NCBI GenBank assembly: GCA_903916255.1
Contig: CAIWVW010000024.1
Location: 1 to 38,703 of the forward strand
Direction of reading: 5' to 3'
Length of the DNA: 38,703 bases
Origin: an uncultured Bacteroidota bacterium
Lineage (GTDB): Bacteria > Bacteroidota > Bacteroidia > JABEUT01
Part shown: positions 24,569 to 32,966 of the stretch, piece after piece
Numbering within the stretch: the stretch's first letter is position 1
Layout of the letters: each line of letters opens with the position of its first letter
Made by a program: the position numbers and the translations under genes
Notes under the pieces: model-generated
Told to the model about the DNA's origin: nothing
The model's input: only the letters and a program-made list of their open reading frames with translations
Databases searched by the model: none

Positions 24569-25789
24569 GTGAGGAACAAAAACAGAATATGGATTAATCT
24601 TTCCATCGCGAATCTTTGCATTGTAGCCTTGTTGGGGGTATTAATGCGGAGCAAAATGATTTTCGATTTGCCTTGGATTGACTACAACCGTTTGGTAGAT
24701 ACACACGGCCATTTTGCATTCAGCGGTTGGGTTGCCCTTGCTTTACTTACACTCTTGATATATGAACTTCCCGGGTCACTATACCAAAAAAAGATGTATC
24801 AGTTTCTGCTGGGAGCCATATTGGCTTGCAGTTGGGCGATACTTATTACTTCCCCATTCGAAAGCTGCAAAACTATTTCAGAGTATGTGTCTGTTATATA
24901 TATTGTAGTTACCTATATTTTTTCAGGTGTGTTTATAAAAGATATTCTGAAAACTACTACAAGCCGGACTGTAAAATTACTTTCCATATCCGCTGTCAGC
25001 TGCTTAGTACTATCGTCATTCGGCGCATTAATGCTGGCTTATTTATTTTCGGTAAAATCGCTGAATGCAATCCTTTACCGCGATGCATTGTTCGGATACC
25101 TGCATTTGCAGTATAATGGTTTTTTTACGCTGGCAGTATTTGCGTTAATTTACAATAAGGTTGTTTCCACCACGCAGGAAAATGCGAGGAAAAGGATTCA
25201 CAGGTTTGCTGTTTTGCTTTGCCTGTCTATCCTGCCTTCCATGTTTCTTACGTTTTTATGGCACAAAACCACTCCGGTGTTTTATGCCATGTCTGTTATT
25301 GGCTGTGTCCTCCTTTTAGCAACATTGGCGTGGTTCATCATTTCGGCGCCATTGCTTATTCGGGAGTTTAAAATGATTAAACCTGTTATCCGCTATATGG
25401 CAATATTCTCCATCAGTGCGTTTTTAGCGAAAATATTCCTGCAAAGCCTCACCCTTATTGATTCTATCAATATATTGGTATTTGGTAACCGCCCTATGAT
25501 AATGTGTTTTCTGCACCTCGTTTTCTTAGGTTTCGTAACCCTGTTCATCATTGCTTATTTTGCCCAGAAAGGATTTTTGGATACCCAAAGCATGTTTACC
25601 CGCTTTGCATTATTAGTGTTCACCCTTGCTGTTCTTATAAATGAAACATTGCTGATGCTGCAGGGACTTGGCACCATATTTATTGCAGGCAGCCCTTTAT
25701 TTGCATGGTACCTGTGGGGAGCCGGCCTTCTATTATTGGCCGGTGGATTGCTTATTGCAGTTGCAAGAATCAGGACAAAAGCTGTTTAA
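24569..25789 (+). CDS. polytopic membrane protein, possible haem-binding (conserved, uncharacterised)
   Basis: The 406-residue protein has about eleven or twelve hydrophobic segments. Several His residues sit at membrane borders: H46 and H48 in DTHGHFAFSGW, H179 in YLHLQYNGFF, H211, H232 in FLWHKTTP, and H316 in CFLHLVFLGF. The pattern recalls haem-bearing proteins such as NnrS or the catalytic subunit of haem-copper/NO reductases, but the full ligand set is not there. I know similar proteins only as uncharacterised ones from Bacteroidota. The start is GTG 24569; the frame is closed at 24563 and helix 1 begins right after. It is divergent from two cytochrome genes. Confidence 0.75.
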   Translation: MRNKNRIWINLSIANLCIVALLGVLMRSKMIFDLPWIDYNRLVDTHGHFAFSGWVALALLTLLIYELPGSLYQKKMYQFLLGAILACSWAILITSPFESCKTISEYVSVIYIVVTYIFSGVFIKDILKTTTSRTVKLLSISAVSCLVLSSFGALMLAYLFSVKSLNAILYRDALFGYLHLQYNGFFTLAVFALIYNKVVSTTQENARKRIHRFAVLLCLSILPSMFLTFLWHKTTPVFYAMSVIGCVLLLATLAWFIISAPLLIREFKMIKPVIRYMAIFSISAFLAKIFLQSLTLIDSINILVFGNRPMIMCFLHLVFLGFVTLFIIAYFAQKGFLDTQSMFTRFALLVFTLAVLINETLLMLQGLGTIFIAGSPLFAWYLWGAGLLLLAGGLLIAVARIRTKAV

Positions 25790-25804
25790 TGTTTTATCGG
25801 CATT

Positions 25805-25845
25805 AAATAAAAAAGTGCGAATCATTGATTCGCACTTTTTTATTT
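25805..25845. terminator. bidirectional terminator, perfect 19-bp stem
   Basis: The arms 25805-25823 and 25827-25845 are exact reverse complements with an ATT loop. The core is GTGCGAATC/GATTCGCAC, flanked by A-runs and T-runs. It sits between the convergent stops at 25789 (plus) and 25861 (minus) and can end both transcripts. Confidence 0.95.
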
Positions 25846-25860
25846 AAATGTTGGTTAGTA

Positions 25861-26142
25861 TTATTTATTGGCTGTCTTCAGGAAAATCCTGATTTTGGTA
25901 ATTTCCATATCTGTTAATAATGCTTTCTGGCGCATGTGTTCGGTGGCTGCATCCCATTGGTCATCACTGAATGTATGCGGGTCGGGAGCATTATGGCAAC
26001 GGTTGCAGTTTTCTCCCCACAATTGTGCGCCTGATTTAGCGGCAATACTGTCCGGAACCTTGCAGGCATTCATTCCTATTACTATGGCTGACCCTATTGT
26101 TAAGGCTGCTAGTAAGGCTTTGTTTCTTATTGAATATTTCAT
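25861..26142 (-). CDS. small c-type cytochrome lipoprotein
   Basis: This 93-residue protein has one haem site, CNRCH, followed by NAPDPHTFSDDQWDAATEHMRQKA with Met residues available as ligand. A hydrophobic N-terminus ends in a lipobox-like GMNAC (Cys about 27), so it is probably a lipid-anchored envelope protein. A start at 26172 is possible, but MKYSIRNK at 26142 gives a proper basic n-region for the signal. It is 38 bp downstream of the porin-like gene and likely co-transcribed. Similar small cytochromes in Bacteroidota accompany outer-membrane or periplasmic redox systems; the function is unknown. Confidence 0.82.
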   Translation of the reverse strand: MKYSIRNKALLAALTIGSAIVIGMNACKVPDSIAAKSGAQLWGENCNRCHNAPDPHTFSDDQWDAATEHMRQKALLTDMEITKIRIFLKTANK

Positions 26143-26180
26143 AGTTTTTATAATTAATTCGTTAGTATTCATTTATTGGA

Positions 26181-27437
26181 TTAGAAGAACCACATTCCCC
26201 TTACTGTTAAAGAATTTAAAGTAGGCAGGTTAGTAGCAGGTCCGTTGGGTTGTGGAATGCTCGCCGGCGTATATATATCATAGGATATATTGATTGGTGT
26301 TTTCCAAGTAACCCAGTAAGTAAGGCAGATAGTTGTCTGGCTTATGTTTCCTGTACCCCAGGGATTATTTTTTGGAACTGTTAATTGTCCTAATCTTCCA
26401 CCCAATTCCAGATTACTTAAAAAAGTATGGCTGGAACCGCTTGCACGAAGTGTTAAACCTGCATACCATCCGCTGGTGCGGTTATCAAACGTGGGAATTG
26501 CGGTTGCGGTAGAGTCACCTGCTTTAGTATATTGATTGAAATCCTGAACCACTGTATTTTCATATTGTCCCTGAACACGCACCATTATTGGATTAAATAC
26601 ATGGAAATAGTTTAAGTAGGCAACAACAGAGGTTGTCTTGATATTACCAACCGTATAAGGGTCATTCTGATTAACAATGTTCGGGTCATATTGGCCTGAA
26701 AGGCCTATTTCAAGGTTTGAATTTGAAAGCGGAAGAAATCCGATGGAACCGCCAACAGCCTTGCTTAGGTTATTGGCCCATGGATTACTATATGTAATTG
26801 AACCTGTCGGCCCGCCGGTTGTATCTAATTGCGGTCCATTTGCCACATACAGTTGGTAGTTTAATTTGGAATAACCTGCCTGTATGCCGCCTTGAATACC
26901 GACAGCACATTGCGGTGCCGCGGCAATACCCATTCCGATAGGAGTTGAACAAAATCGGTTCGTAAAATCATCCATGATTCCTTCATAAAGGCCTGTTCTT
27001 ATTGGCACAAACCCTGCAAATGCGTAACACATGGGGGCAACCCTGTAATAGGCAATGGCTTCATTAAGGCTTACACCTCCAGTAACATCCCAACCAACCT
27101 GGCAATCGAAGAAAAGGCTGTTGTTTACTTTTATTAAAGGCATCAACATTATGCCTAAAGGCGCTGCATCAAATGGATAGCTTGGATTCTGTATGCCAAA
27201 ACTATTAAACCGTTGCACAGGTGATGTAATGGAGCCATTGGTAGCAGAATTAATCCTGGCCGATTGCCACTCGGTAGTAATTTCTCCCGCAAGCAACATT
27301 TTTTCCTGACCACCTTGCGGTGAATTTGGCGCCTCTTTGATGGAATTTGAATCTAACTGCGCCTTAGCCGTATTTACTAATCCTACTGATAGCGTAGCTA
27401 TACTCATCAGCAGAATGAGTGTTTTTTTTCTTTTCAT
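26181..27437 (-). CDS. outer-membrane beta-barrel (porin-like) protein
   Basis: The 418-residue precursor has a clear signal peptide (MKRKKTLILLMSIATLSVG, cleavage near AKA-QLD, about residue 26). The mature part has alternating amphipathic strands rich in Tyr, Asn and Gly (for example SKLNYQLYVANGP, VVAYLNYFHVFNP, SGWYAGLTLRASG), and the C-terminus ends in aromatic WFF, as in outer-membrane barrels. I could not match it to a named porin family; OprO/P-like barrels are the nearest in look. With the downstream cytochrome it may form a redox or uptake unit. A palindrome resembling an FNR box lies about 83 bp before its ATG. Confidence 0.75.
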   Translation of the reverse strand: MKRKKTLILLMSIATLSVGLVNTAKAQLDSNSIKEAPNSPQGGQEKMLLAGEITTEWQSARINSATNGSITSPVQRFNSFGIQNPSYPFDAAPLGIMLMPLIKVNNSLFFDCQVGWDVTGGVSLNEAIAYYRVAPMCYAFAGFVPIRTGLYEGIMDDFTNRFCSTPIGMGIAAAPQCAVGIQGGIQAGYSKLNYQLYVANGPQLDTTGGPTGSITYSNPWANNLSKAVGGSIGFLPLSNSNLEIGLSGQYDPNIVNQNDPYTVGNIKTTSVVAYLNYFHVFNPIMVRVQGQYENTVVQDFNQYTKAGDSTATAIPTFDNRTSGWYAGLTLRASGSSHTFLSNLELGGRLGQLTVPKNNPWGTGNISQTTICLTYWVTWKTPINISYDIYTPASIPQPNGPATNLPTLNSLTVRGMWFF

Positions 27438-27519
27438 ATTAATTTTGTATTAATTGATTTATGGTAAGACAAAAGTGAGTGAAATCACAGGTTAGGGAAA
27501 TGACAGCCCTCATAATAGG

Positions 27520-27539
27520 TATATGATAATAATCATATA
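27520..27539. promoter_or_regulatory. FNR/CRP-family-like palindrome upstream of the porin-cytochrome pair
   Basis: TATATGAT-AATA-ATCATATA is a perfect 8-4-8 palindrome with the TGAT-N4-ATCA core of FNR boxes. It lies about 83 bp upstream of the porin ATG (27437, minus) and 161 bp before the plus-strand aminotransferase, so the porin is the likelier target. Confidence 0.55.
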
Positions 27540-27666
27540 GATGAACGTAGATAGTTTATGCCACCATACTATTGGGTATCCCTGCAATAAATCAAAGAAT
27601 ATCGCCTTGCAGATGGCAATAAGGAGTAAGCTAAGGCAACTCAACCGCCATTAATTCATAATTTAA

Positions 27667-27674
27667 TAGCTTTG
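27667..27674 (+). promoter_or_regulatory. putative -7 box of the aminotransferase gene
   Basis: TAGCTTTG fits TAnnTTTG and ends 26 bp before the ATG at 27701. No good -33 TTTG was found. Confidence 0.4.
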
Positions 27675-27700
27675 CAAGCCTTTATACAAGTAATCATATT

Positions 27701-28897
27701 ATGATGCAAACTCTTTCATCGCGCCTTGCAAGTCTTTCGGAGTCTCAAACCTTAGCCATGACAAGGCGCAGCCGGGAGCTGAAAGCCCAGGGAATAGATA
27801 TTATCAACCTAAGCCTTGGCGAGCCTGATTTCCCTACACCTGATGTTATTAAAGAGGCGGCTAAAAAAGCCATTGATGATGATTTCAGCCATTATACCCC
27901 TGTTTCCGGATATTTAGAGTTGCGTCAGGCTATTGCCAAAAAATTTAAACGCGATAATAACCTTGATTTTGATGCAGAACATATTGTAGTATCCACAGGA
28001 GCAAAACAATCCATCGCTAATGCGGTATTAAGCATTATAAATCCGGGTGATGAAGTTTTAGTGCCTTCCCCATATTGGGTAAGCTATATTGAAATTATAA
28101 AACTTGCGGAAGGCAAGCCTGTAATTGTAGATGCGGGAATTGAAAACGATTTTAAAGTAACGGCAAGCCAGTTAAAAAAGGCCATTACACCCCGCACCAA
28201 ACTGATGATTTTCAGTTCGCCCTGCAACCCTTCCGGTTCGGTTTACAACCAACAGGAATTGGAGGAAATTGCAGCCGTATTTGCCGCTGCACCCGGCATT
28301 TACATTATCTCGGATGAAATATATGAACACATTAATTTTATTGGACAGCATTTTAGTATTGGTACTATCGCTTCCATTAAGGATAGAGTTATCACTGTAA
28401 ATGGCCTTTCAAAAGCATTTGCAATGACGGGCTGGAGGGTTGGTTACCTTGGCGCGCCAAAAGAAATTGCCAAAGCCTGCGATAAAATCCAAGGGCAAAT
28501 TACATCCGCCACCTGTTCCATTGCCCAAAAAGCAGCATACACGGCAGTGCTGCTTGACCCCTCTGCTACGTATGGCATGAGGGATATTTTCAAAAAGCGC
28601 AGAGACAGGGTTTTGCAATTGATGAAAGATATTCCCGGAATTAAAGCAAATATTCCGGATGGCGCATTTTACATATTCCCTGATATTACCTATTATATCG
28701 GGAAATCATATGACGGAACGCTGATTAAAAATGCAACCGACCTTTGTTACTTTTTACTGGATAAGGGCCGTGTGGCATTAGTTCCCGGAGCCGCTTTCGG
28801 AAATGATAATTACCTGCGCTTTTCATACTCGGCAGCAGAAGATATTTTAGTGGAAGCCTTAAAAAGAATAAAAGAAGCACTCGCACTATTGCAGTAA
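27701..28897 (+). CDS. PLP-dependent class I aminotransferase (aspartate aminotransferase type)
   Basis: The 398-residue fold-type I enzyme has LSLGEPDFPTP near the start, STGAKQSI (cofactor phosphate region), the NPSG motif (N176), SDEIYEH (D205, Y208) and the Schiff-base Lys in GLSKAFAMTGWRVGY (K238). Near the C-terminus LRFSYSA gives the carboxylate-binding Arg. It transfers amino groups between aspartate (or a related amino acid) and 2-oxoglutarate in the cytoplasm; the exact donor is not determined by these motifs. A second ATG directly follows the first, so the start is 27701 or 27704. Confidence 0.9.
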   Translation: MMQTLSSRLASLSESQTLAMTRRSRELKAQGIDIINLSLGEPDFPTPDVIKEAAKKAIDDDFSHYTPVSGYLELRQAIAKKFKRDNNLDFDAEHIVVSTGAKQSIANAVLSIINPGDEVLVPSPYWVSYIEIIKLAEGKPVIVDAGIENDFKVTASQLKKAITPRTKLMIFSSPCNPSGSVYNQQELEEIAAVFAAAPGIYIISDEIYEHINFIGQHFSIGTIASIKDRVITVNGLSKAFAMTGWRVGYLGAPKEIAKACDKIQGQITSATCSIAQKAAYTAVLLDPSATYGMRDIFKKRRDRVLQLMKDIPGIKANIPDGAFYIFPDITYYIGKSYDGTLIKNATDLCYFLLDKGRVALVPGAAFGNDNYLRFSYSAAEDILVEALKRIKEALALLQ

Positions 28898-28900
28898 AAA

Positions 28901-28986
28901 GTTTTTAAAGTTCATAAAGTTGAAAGGAAAGCTTTATGGATTTTAAAAACTTTATGAACTTTACGAACTTTATGAACTTTAAAAAC
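28901..28986. repeat. hairpin of 9-nt-repeat arms around the heptose kinase start, 21-bp perfect inverted repeat
   Basis: The arms 28901-28921 and 28966-28986 are exact reverse complements over 21 bp. They consist of 9-nt units such as AACTTTATG, and the right side has four units in a row (28949-28984). The ATG at 28936 and a purine-rich AAAGGAAAG before it lie in the 44-nt loop. Confidence 0.95.
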
Positions 28987-29976
28987 TTAAAAGAAATATT
29001 CGATTCATTCAATACGTTGAAGGTCCTCATTATAGGAGACCTTATGGTGGATGTTTACTACTGGGGAGATGTAAGCCGCATATCGCCGGAAGCGCCTGTT
29101 CCGATTGTTGCGGTAAGTAAAAAGGAAAGCCGTATGGGTGGTGCCGCGAATGTGGCAATAAACATACAGGCTATGGGCGCAACACCCATTTTATGCGGCG
29201 TAATTGGTGCTGATTCCAATGGTGAGAAATTGGTTAGAATTTTAAAGGAAAAGAAACTACCGACCGAAGGCATTCTTCTTTCAGAAGACCGCCCTACTAC
29301 CACGAAAACCCGTATCATCAGCAGCAATCATCACATTGTTAGGATTGATGATGAAACGGATGAATTCATTGGCGAAAAACTGACCAAGAAACTTTTGGAA
29401 CAAATAGAAAAATTTATAAAAGCCGGAAAAGCGGATGTCATCATTTTTGAAGATTACGACAAAGGTGTTATTTCTCCCGAACTAATTAAAAAAGTGACTG
29501 CATTAGCTAAGAAAAATAAAATCCCTACTGTAGTCGACCCCAAAAAGAGAAACTTCACCGACTACAATGAAGTTACCTTATTCAAACCAAATTTGAAAGA
29601 ATTGCGTGAAGGGTTGAAAGTAGAGGTACAAGCCGGAGATTTTAAACAGGTGCAAGCCGTTACCGAACAGCTCCGTAAAAGCCAGAAAATAGCCAATGTG
29701 CTTGTTACCTTGTCCGAGCATGGGGTATTTATCAATTCGGATAAAGAAAAGAAACTGGTTCCGGCGCATATCCGCAAAATATCGGATGTTTCCGGTGCGG
29801 GAGATACGGTAGTAAGTATTGCTGCATTGTGTTGCGCGCTTAATTTACCACCCGTGGAAATGGCATTCTTGTCCAATCTGGCAGGCGGACAAGTATGTGA
29901 AAAAACAGGCGTTGTTCCGGTAGATAAAAAGCAATTGCTGGAAGAAGCCATGCAATTTATGAATGGAACCAAATGA
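28936..29976 (+). CDS. rfaE1: D-glycero-beta-D-manno-heptose-7-phosphate kinase (RfaE1/HldE kinase domain)
   Basis: The 346-residue PfkB/ribokinase-fold enzyme phosphorylates heptose 7-phosphate for the LPS inner core. Domain-typical motifs are IGDLMVDVYYWG, RISPEAPVPI, RMGGAANVA, IFEDYDKGV, VVDPKKRN and DVSGAGDT with the catalytic Asp (D290). The nucleotidyltransferase half of bifunctional HldE is absent. The first 18 residues (repeating NFM/NFT/NFK) are translated repeat DNA and look unstructured. The ATG at 28936 is supported by the purine-rich stretch before it, but ATGs at 28954 and 28972 are alternatives. It overlaps the next gene by 4 bp. Confidence 0.85.
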   Translation: MDFKNFMNFTNFMNFKNLKEIFDSFNTLKVLIIGDLMVDVYYWGDVSRISPEAPVPIVAVSKKESRMGGAANVAINIQAMGATPILCGVIGADSNGEKLVRILKEKKLPTEGILLSEDRPTTTKTRIISSNHHIVRIDDETDEFIGEKLTKKLLEQIEKFIKAGKADVIIFEDYDKGVISPELIKKVTALAKKNKIPTVVDPKKRNFTDYNEVTLFKPNLKELREGLKVEVQAGDFKQVQAVTEQLRKSQKIANVLVTLSEHGVFINSDKEKKLVPAHIRKISDVSGAGDTVVSIAALCCALNLPPVEMAFLSNLAGGQVCEKTGVVPVDKKQLLEEAMQFMNGTK

Positions 29977-30719
29977 GCGCTGCTACACCCATAATACCAT
30001 ACGATGACCTGAACCTTGGAAAGAAGGAACAGGTTAAGAAAATGTTCAATACCATTGCGGGCAGGTATGATTTTATGAATCGGCTGCTCACCATGCGTAT
30101 TGATGTTTTATGGAGGAGGAAAGCCGTCAACCTGATGAAAAAATATCCGCATGATACCATATTGGATATTGCTACCGGCACGGGCGATTTTGCTATTGAG
30201 TTCATGAAATTAGCTCCTTCCAAAATAACCGGCATCGATATAGCCGAAAAAATGCTTGAAATAGGCCGTGAAAAAGTGAAGCAAAAGGGGCTATCTGCTA
30301 AAATAGAATTACTGGAAGCCGATAGCGAGAATTTGCCATTTGCCGATAATAGTTTTGATATTGCCAGCTCGGCTTTTGGGGTGCGTAATTTTGAAAACCT
30401 GAACAAAGGCTTATCGGAGATGTGCAGGGTGTTAAAGCCCGGTGGCCGTGTCTTGATATTGGAGGCATCAGAGCCATCAAAGGGTCTTTTCAGAAAACCC
30501 TATAAAGTATTTATGACAAAAATATGCCCCACTATAGGAGGTGTGTTCTCTGAAAATAAAGCATACGATTACCTGAACAAGTCCGTGGCGGCATTTCCGT
30601 CGGGTAAGAAATTTGAAGCCGAATTAATAAAAGCAGGGTTTACAAATACTCAATCTATTCCATTAACTTTGGGCGTTACCACAATTTATATTGCTAAAAA
30701 AGAAGAAGCCGGGAAATAA
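29973..30719 (+). CDS. ubiE: demethylmenaquinone methyltransferase
   Basis: The 248-residue UbiE/MenG-family enzyme adds the final methyl group to demethylmenaquinone using SAM. It has FNTIAGRYDFMNRLLTMRID at the N-terminus, SAM motif I DIATGTGDF (65-73), FGVRNFENLNKGLSEMCRVLKPGGRV, and the family end FTNTQSIPLTLGVTTIY. It completes the pathway encoded by menFDBACE about 15 kb away. The start overlaps the kinase stop (ATGA), and porT follows 28 bp later, an order seen in many Bacteroidota. No ubiquinone genes are present, so menG is the functional reading. Confidence 0.93.
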   Translation: MSAATPIIPYDDLNLGKKEQVKKMFNTIAGRYDFMNRLLTMRIDVLWRRKAVNLMKKYPHDTILDIATGTGDFAIEFMKLAPSKITGIDIAEKMLEIGREKVKQKGLSAKIELLEADSENLPFADNSFDIASSAFGVRNFENLNKGLSEMCRVLKPGGRVLILEASEPSKGLFRKPYKVFMTKICPTIGGVFSENKAYDYLNKSVAAFPSGKKFEAELIKAGFTNTQSIPLTLGVTTIYIAKKEEAGK

Positions 30720-30747
30720 AAAACTACTCTAACCGTTATTTACAGAC

Positions 30748-31512
30748 ATGTTTGGCATAAACCGCTCATTCTTTTTATCATTTTTTAAACGGAACCATCC
30801 TTTAAAAAAGGTGGCATTTCTAATCGGAATTTTATTTTCAGCAGAGGCAGAAAGCCAGCAAACTATTAACCTTCCGGCATATACACATGCACATTATCAC
30901 TTTGGGTTTATTATCGGTATCAATACCACAAGCTTCTATATTAACCCTTCACCTAAATTGGGAGACCCGCGATATTTCGATACCCTGAAATCTATTCGTT
31001 CTGTTCCACAGGTAGGTTTCGATTTAGGTATTGTTACCGAACTTTCCATAACCCGTTACCTGAAGCTGCGTTTTGTACCTTCATTAGGCTTTTCCGACCG
31101 ACAAATAGAATATAATTTTTTAAGTAATATCGACACGTTCTCTGTTAAGAAGGATATACAATCTGTGTTTCTTAACTTTCCGCTGGATTTAAAACTGATT
31201 TCAAAACGGCTGAATAACTTTGAAGCCTATGTATTGGCAGGCGGTAAATTTGCAAGGGATTTGGCCTCGCAAAAAGATGTTAACCAGACACTGGCGGGCG
31301 CCAAAGCTACAGTACGTATCCAGCCAAATGACTGGTATTATGAAGCAGGCGGAGGTATAGAGTTTTACTTGCCTTATTTTAAATTCGGACTTGAACTGAA
31401 AGTATCTCAAGGGTTGAGAAACCTTATAATTCCCGATAATAGTGTCTACACCCAATCCATAAACGGGTTGTATTCAAAAACCTATTTGTTGTCCTTTACT
31501 TTCGAGGGCTGA
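30748..31512 (+). CDS. porT: PorT family outer-membrane protein (type IX secretion associated)
   Basis: The 254-residue protein starts with a basic and hydrophobic signal region ending near AEAESQQ (about residue 38). It then forms an eight-strand-like barrel: HYHFGFIIGINTTSF, SVPQVGFDLGIVTELSI, LKLRFVPSLGFSDRQIEYNF, LNFPLDLKLISKR, and the C-terminal LSFTFEG. PorT is required for secretion by the Bacteroidota type IX system and for gliding in some species. The position directly after ubiE supports the call. Other T9SS genes are not in the window. Its stop abuts that of the convergent persulfide-dioxygenase gene with no gap. Confidence 0.82.
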   Translation: MFGINRSFFLSFFKRNHPLKKVAFLIGILFSAEAESQQTINLPAYTHAHYHFGFIIGINTTSFYINPSPKLGDPRYFDTLKSIRSVPQVGFDLGIVTELSITRYLKLRFVPSLGFSDRQIEYNFLSNIDTFSVKKDIQSVFLNFPLDLKLISKRLNNFEAYVLAGGKFARDLASQKDVNQTLAGAKATVRIQPNDWYYEAGGGIEFYLPYFKFGLELKVSQGLRNLIIPDNSVYTQSINGLYSKTYLLSFTFEG

Positions 31513-32898
31513 TTAAGCTATCACCGGAACTTCTATCGGGGCATTGGTTTTCTTAATAGCATTTATGCCGCCTTCCACATTGGTAAGGTTTTTAAATCCA
31601 TTCTTTTCCAATATTGAAGAACCAATCATGGAGCGGTAACCGCCTGCGCAATAAACATAATAATGCGCATTTTTATCGAGCGTATTTAACTTTTCTGCCA
31701 GTTTCCCAAGCGGAATGGTAATAGCATCTTTCACCATGCCATTCGCAACTTCGCCATCATTCCGTACATCCAAAGGTTGTGCATTCCCTTTTTCAATTTG
31801 TTTGGCAAATTCTTCTGCGGTAATGGAATGGATTGAAGATACAGGCAAACCCGCTTCTTTCCATGCATTAACTCCTCCTTTCAAAAAGCCTTTTACTTTA
31901 TCGTAACCAACTCTTCCAAGTCGCAAAACAGATTCTTTTTCCTTGCCTTCATCGCAAACCAAAATAAGCGGAACATTATCGATAATGGTTCCCACCCAAA
32001 CTGCAAAATCACCATTCAGTCCAATATTAAGGGATTCGGGAACATGGCCTTGGGCATACTCCATCGGCATACGGGTATCCAAAATTAAAGCACCTGATTC
32101 TTTTTCCAGGATAAAATTATCTACGGAAAGCGCTTTTACATTATGACCCAAAAGTGTGTCCATATCATCTTCATAGCCTGCACGGTTTATTTTGGCGTCC
32201 ATAAAGAAATATTTGGGAGGAGTAGGTAATCCTGAAACCATTGTATTTACAAATGTTTCACGGTCCATAGGCTGAAGGGCATAGTTGTTTTTACGTTGTT
32301 CGCCAATAGTGGTGGTGGTTTCCTTGCCAATATTCTTGCCGCATGCAGAACCCGCACCATGACCGGGATATACAACTACATCATCCGATAGTTTTTTAAG
32401 TTTTTCAACCGAATCATACATCATATTTGCAAGGTCCTTTGTAGTCAATGTTTCATTTGCGGCCAGGTCAACACGGCCCACATCGCCCACAAACAAAGTA
32501 TCTCCGGAGAAAATAGCGTATGTTTTTCCGGTTGCGTCTTTTGCCAAAAAGCAACTGGATTCCTTCGTATGCCCGGGTGTGTGAATGAGTTGTATTTTTT
32601 CATTCCCCAATGGAAATTCCTCTCCATCCGTTCCGATGATAATATCATACGATGCCTTTGCTGTAGGCCCGTAAACAATTTTCGCCCCCGTTTTTTTAGC
32701 AATATCTATATGCCCGGAAACAAAATCGGCATGAAAGTGGGTTTCAAAAATATATTTGATTTTAGCATTTCTTGCAGTAGCAATATCAAGGTAAGCCTGT
32801 ATATCGCGCAAAGGGTCGATAATGGCAGCTTCTCCTTCCGATTCTATATAGTACGCAGCCTGTGCAAGGCATCCGGTATAAATCTGTTGTATATACAT
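31513..32898 (-). CDS. persulfide dioxygenase-like MBL-fold hydrolase with two rhodanese domains
   Basis: The 461-residue protein combines an N-terminal metallo-beta-lactamase domain (about 1-250) with two rhodanese domains. The iron-binding motif is THFHADFVSGH (H54, H56, D58), then HTPGHTKESS and FSGDTLFVGDVGRVDL with further ligands. Phe after D58, where zinc MBL enzymes have His, fits the mononuclear-iron ETHE1/CstB group. The first rhodanese has a Cys in LVCDEGKEK, the second the active loop CAGGYRS. It likely oxidises persulfides and moves sulfane sulfur, detoxifying sulfide in the cytoplasm. A TAAATTTG box lies 17 bp before its ATG. Confidence 0.88.
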   Translation of the reverse strand: MYIQQIYTGCLAQAAYYIESEGEAAIIDPLRDIQAYLDIATARNAKIKYIFETHFHADFVSGHIDIAKKTGAKIVYGPTAKASYDIIIGTDGEEFPLGNEKIQLIHTPGHTKESSCFLAKDATGKTYAIFSGDTLFVGDVGRVDLAANETLTTKDLANMMYDSVEKLKKLSDDVVVYPGHGAGSACGKNIGKETTTTIGEQRKNNYALQPMDRETFVNTMVSGLPTPPKYFFMDAKINRAGYEDDMDTLLGHNVKALSVDNFILEKESGALILDTRMPMEYAQGHVPESLNIGLNGDFAVWVGTIIDNVPLILVCDEGKEKESVLRLGRVGYDKVKGFLKGGVNAWKEAGLPVSSIHSITAEEFAKQIEKGNAQPLDVRNDGEVANGMVKDAITIPLGKLAEKLNTLDKNAHYYVYCAGGYRSMIGSSILEKNGFKNLTNVEGGINAIKKTNAPIEVPVIA

Positions 32899-32915
32899 AA
32901 GGGTTGAAATTTGGG

Positions 32916-32923
32916 CAAATTTA
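32916..32923 (-). promoter_or_regulatory. putative -7 box of the MBL/rhodanese gene
   Basis: Read on the minus strand this is TAAATTTG, matching TAnnTTTG, 17 bp before the ATG at 32898. This implies a leader of only about ten bases. No -33 TTTG is seen. Confidence 0.4.
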
Positions 32924-32966
32924 AGAAAGATAATTTTAAGCGTATGTGAGGAATCTCATGGTATGG

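Noticed and set aside
31513-32898. Loss of a zinc ligand (Phe after HFHAD) as damage to the MBL domain
   Set aside because: Persulfide dioxygenase-type enzymes use a single iron and do not need that His; the remaining ligands are intact.
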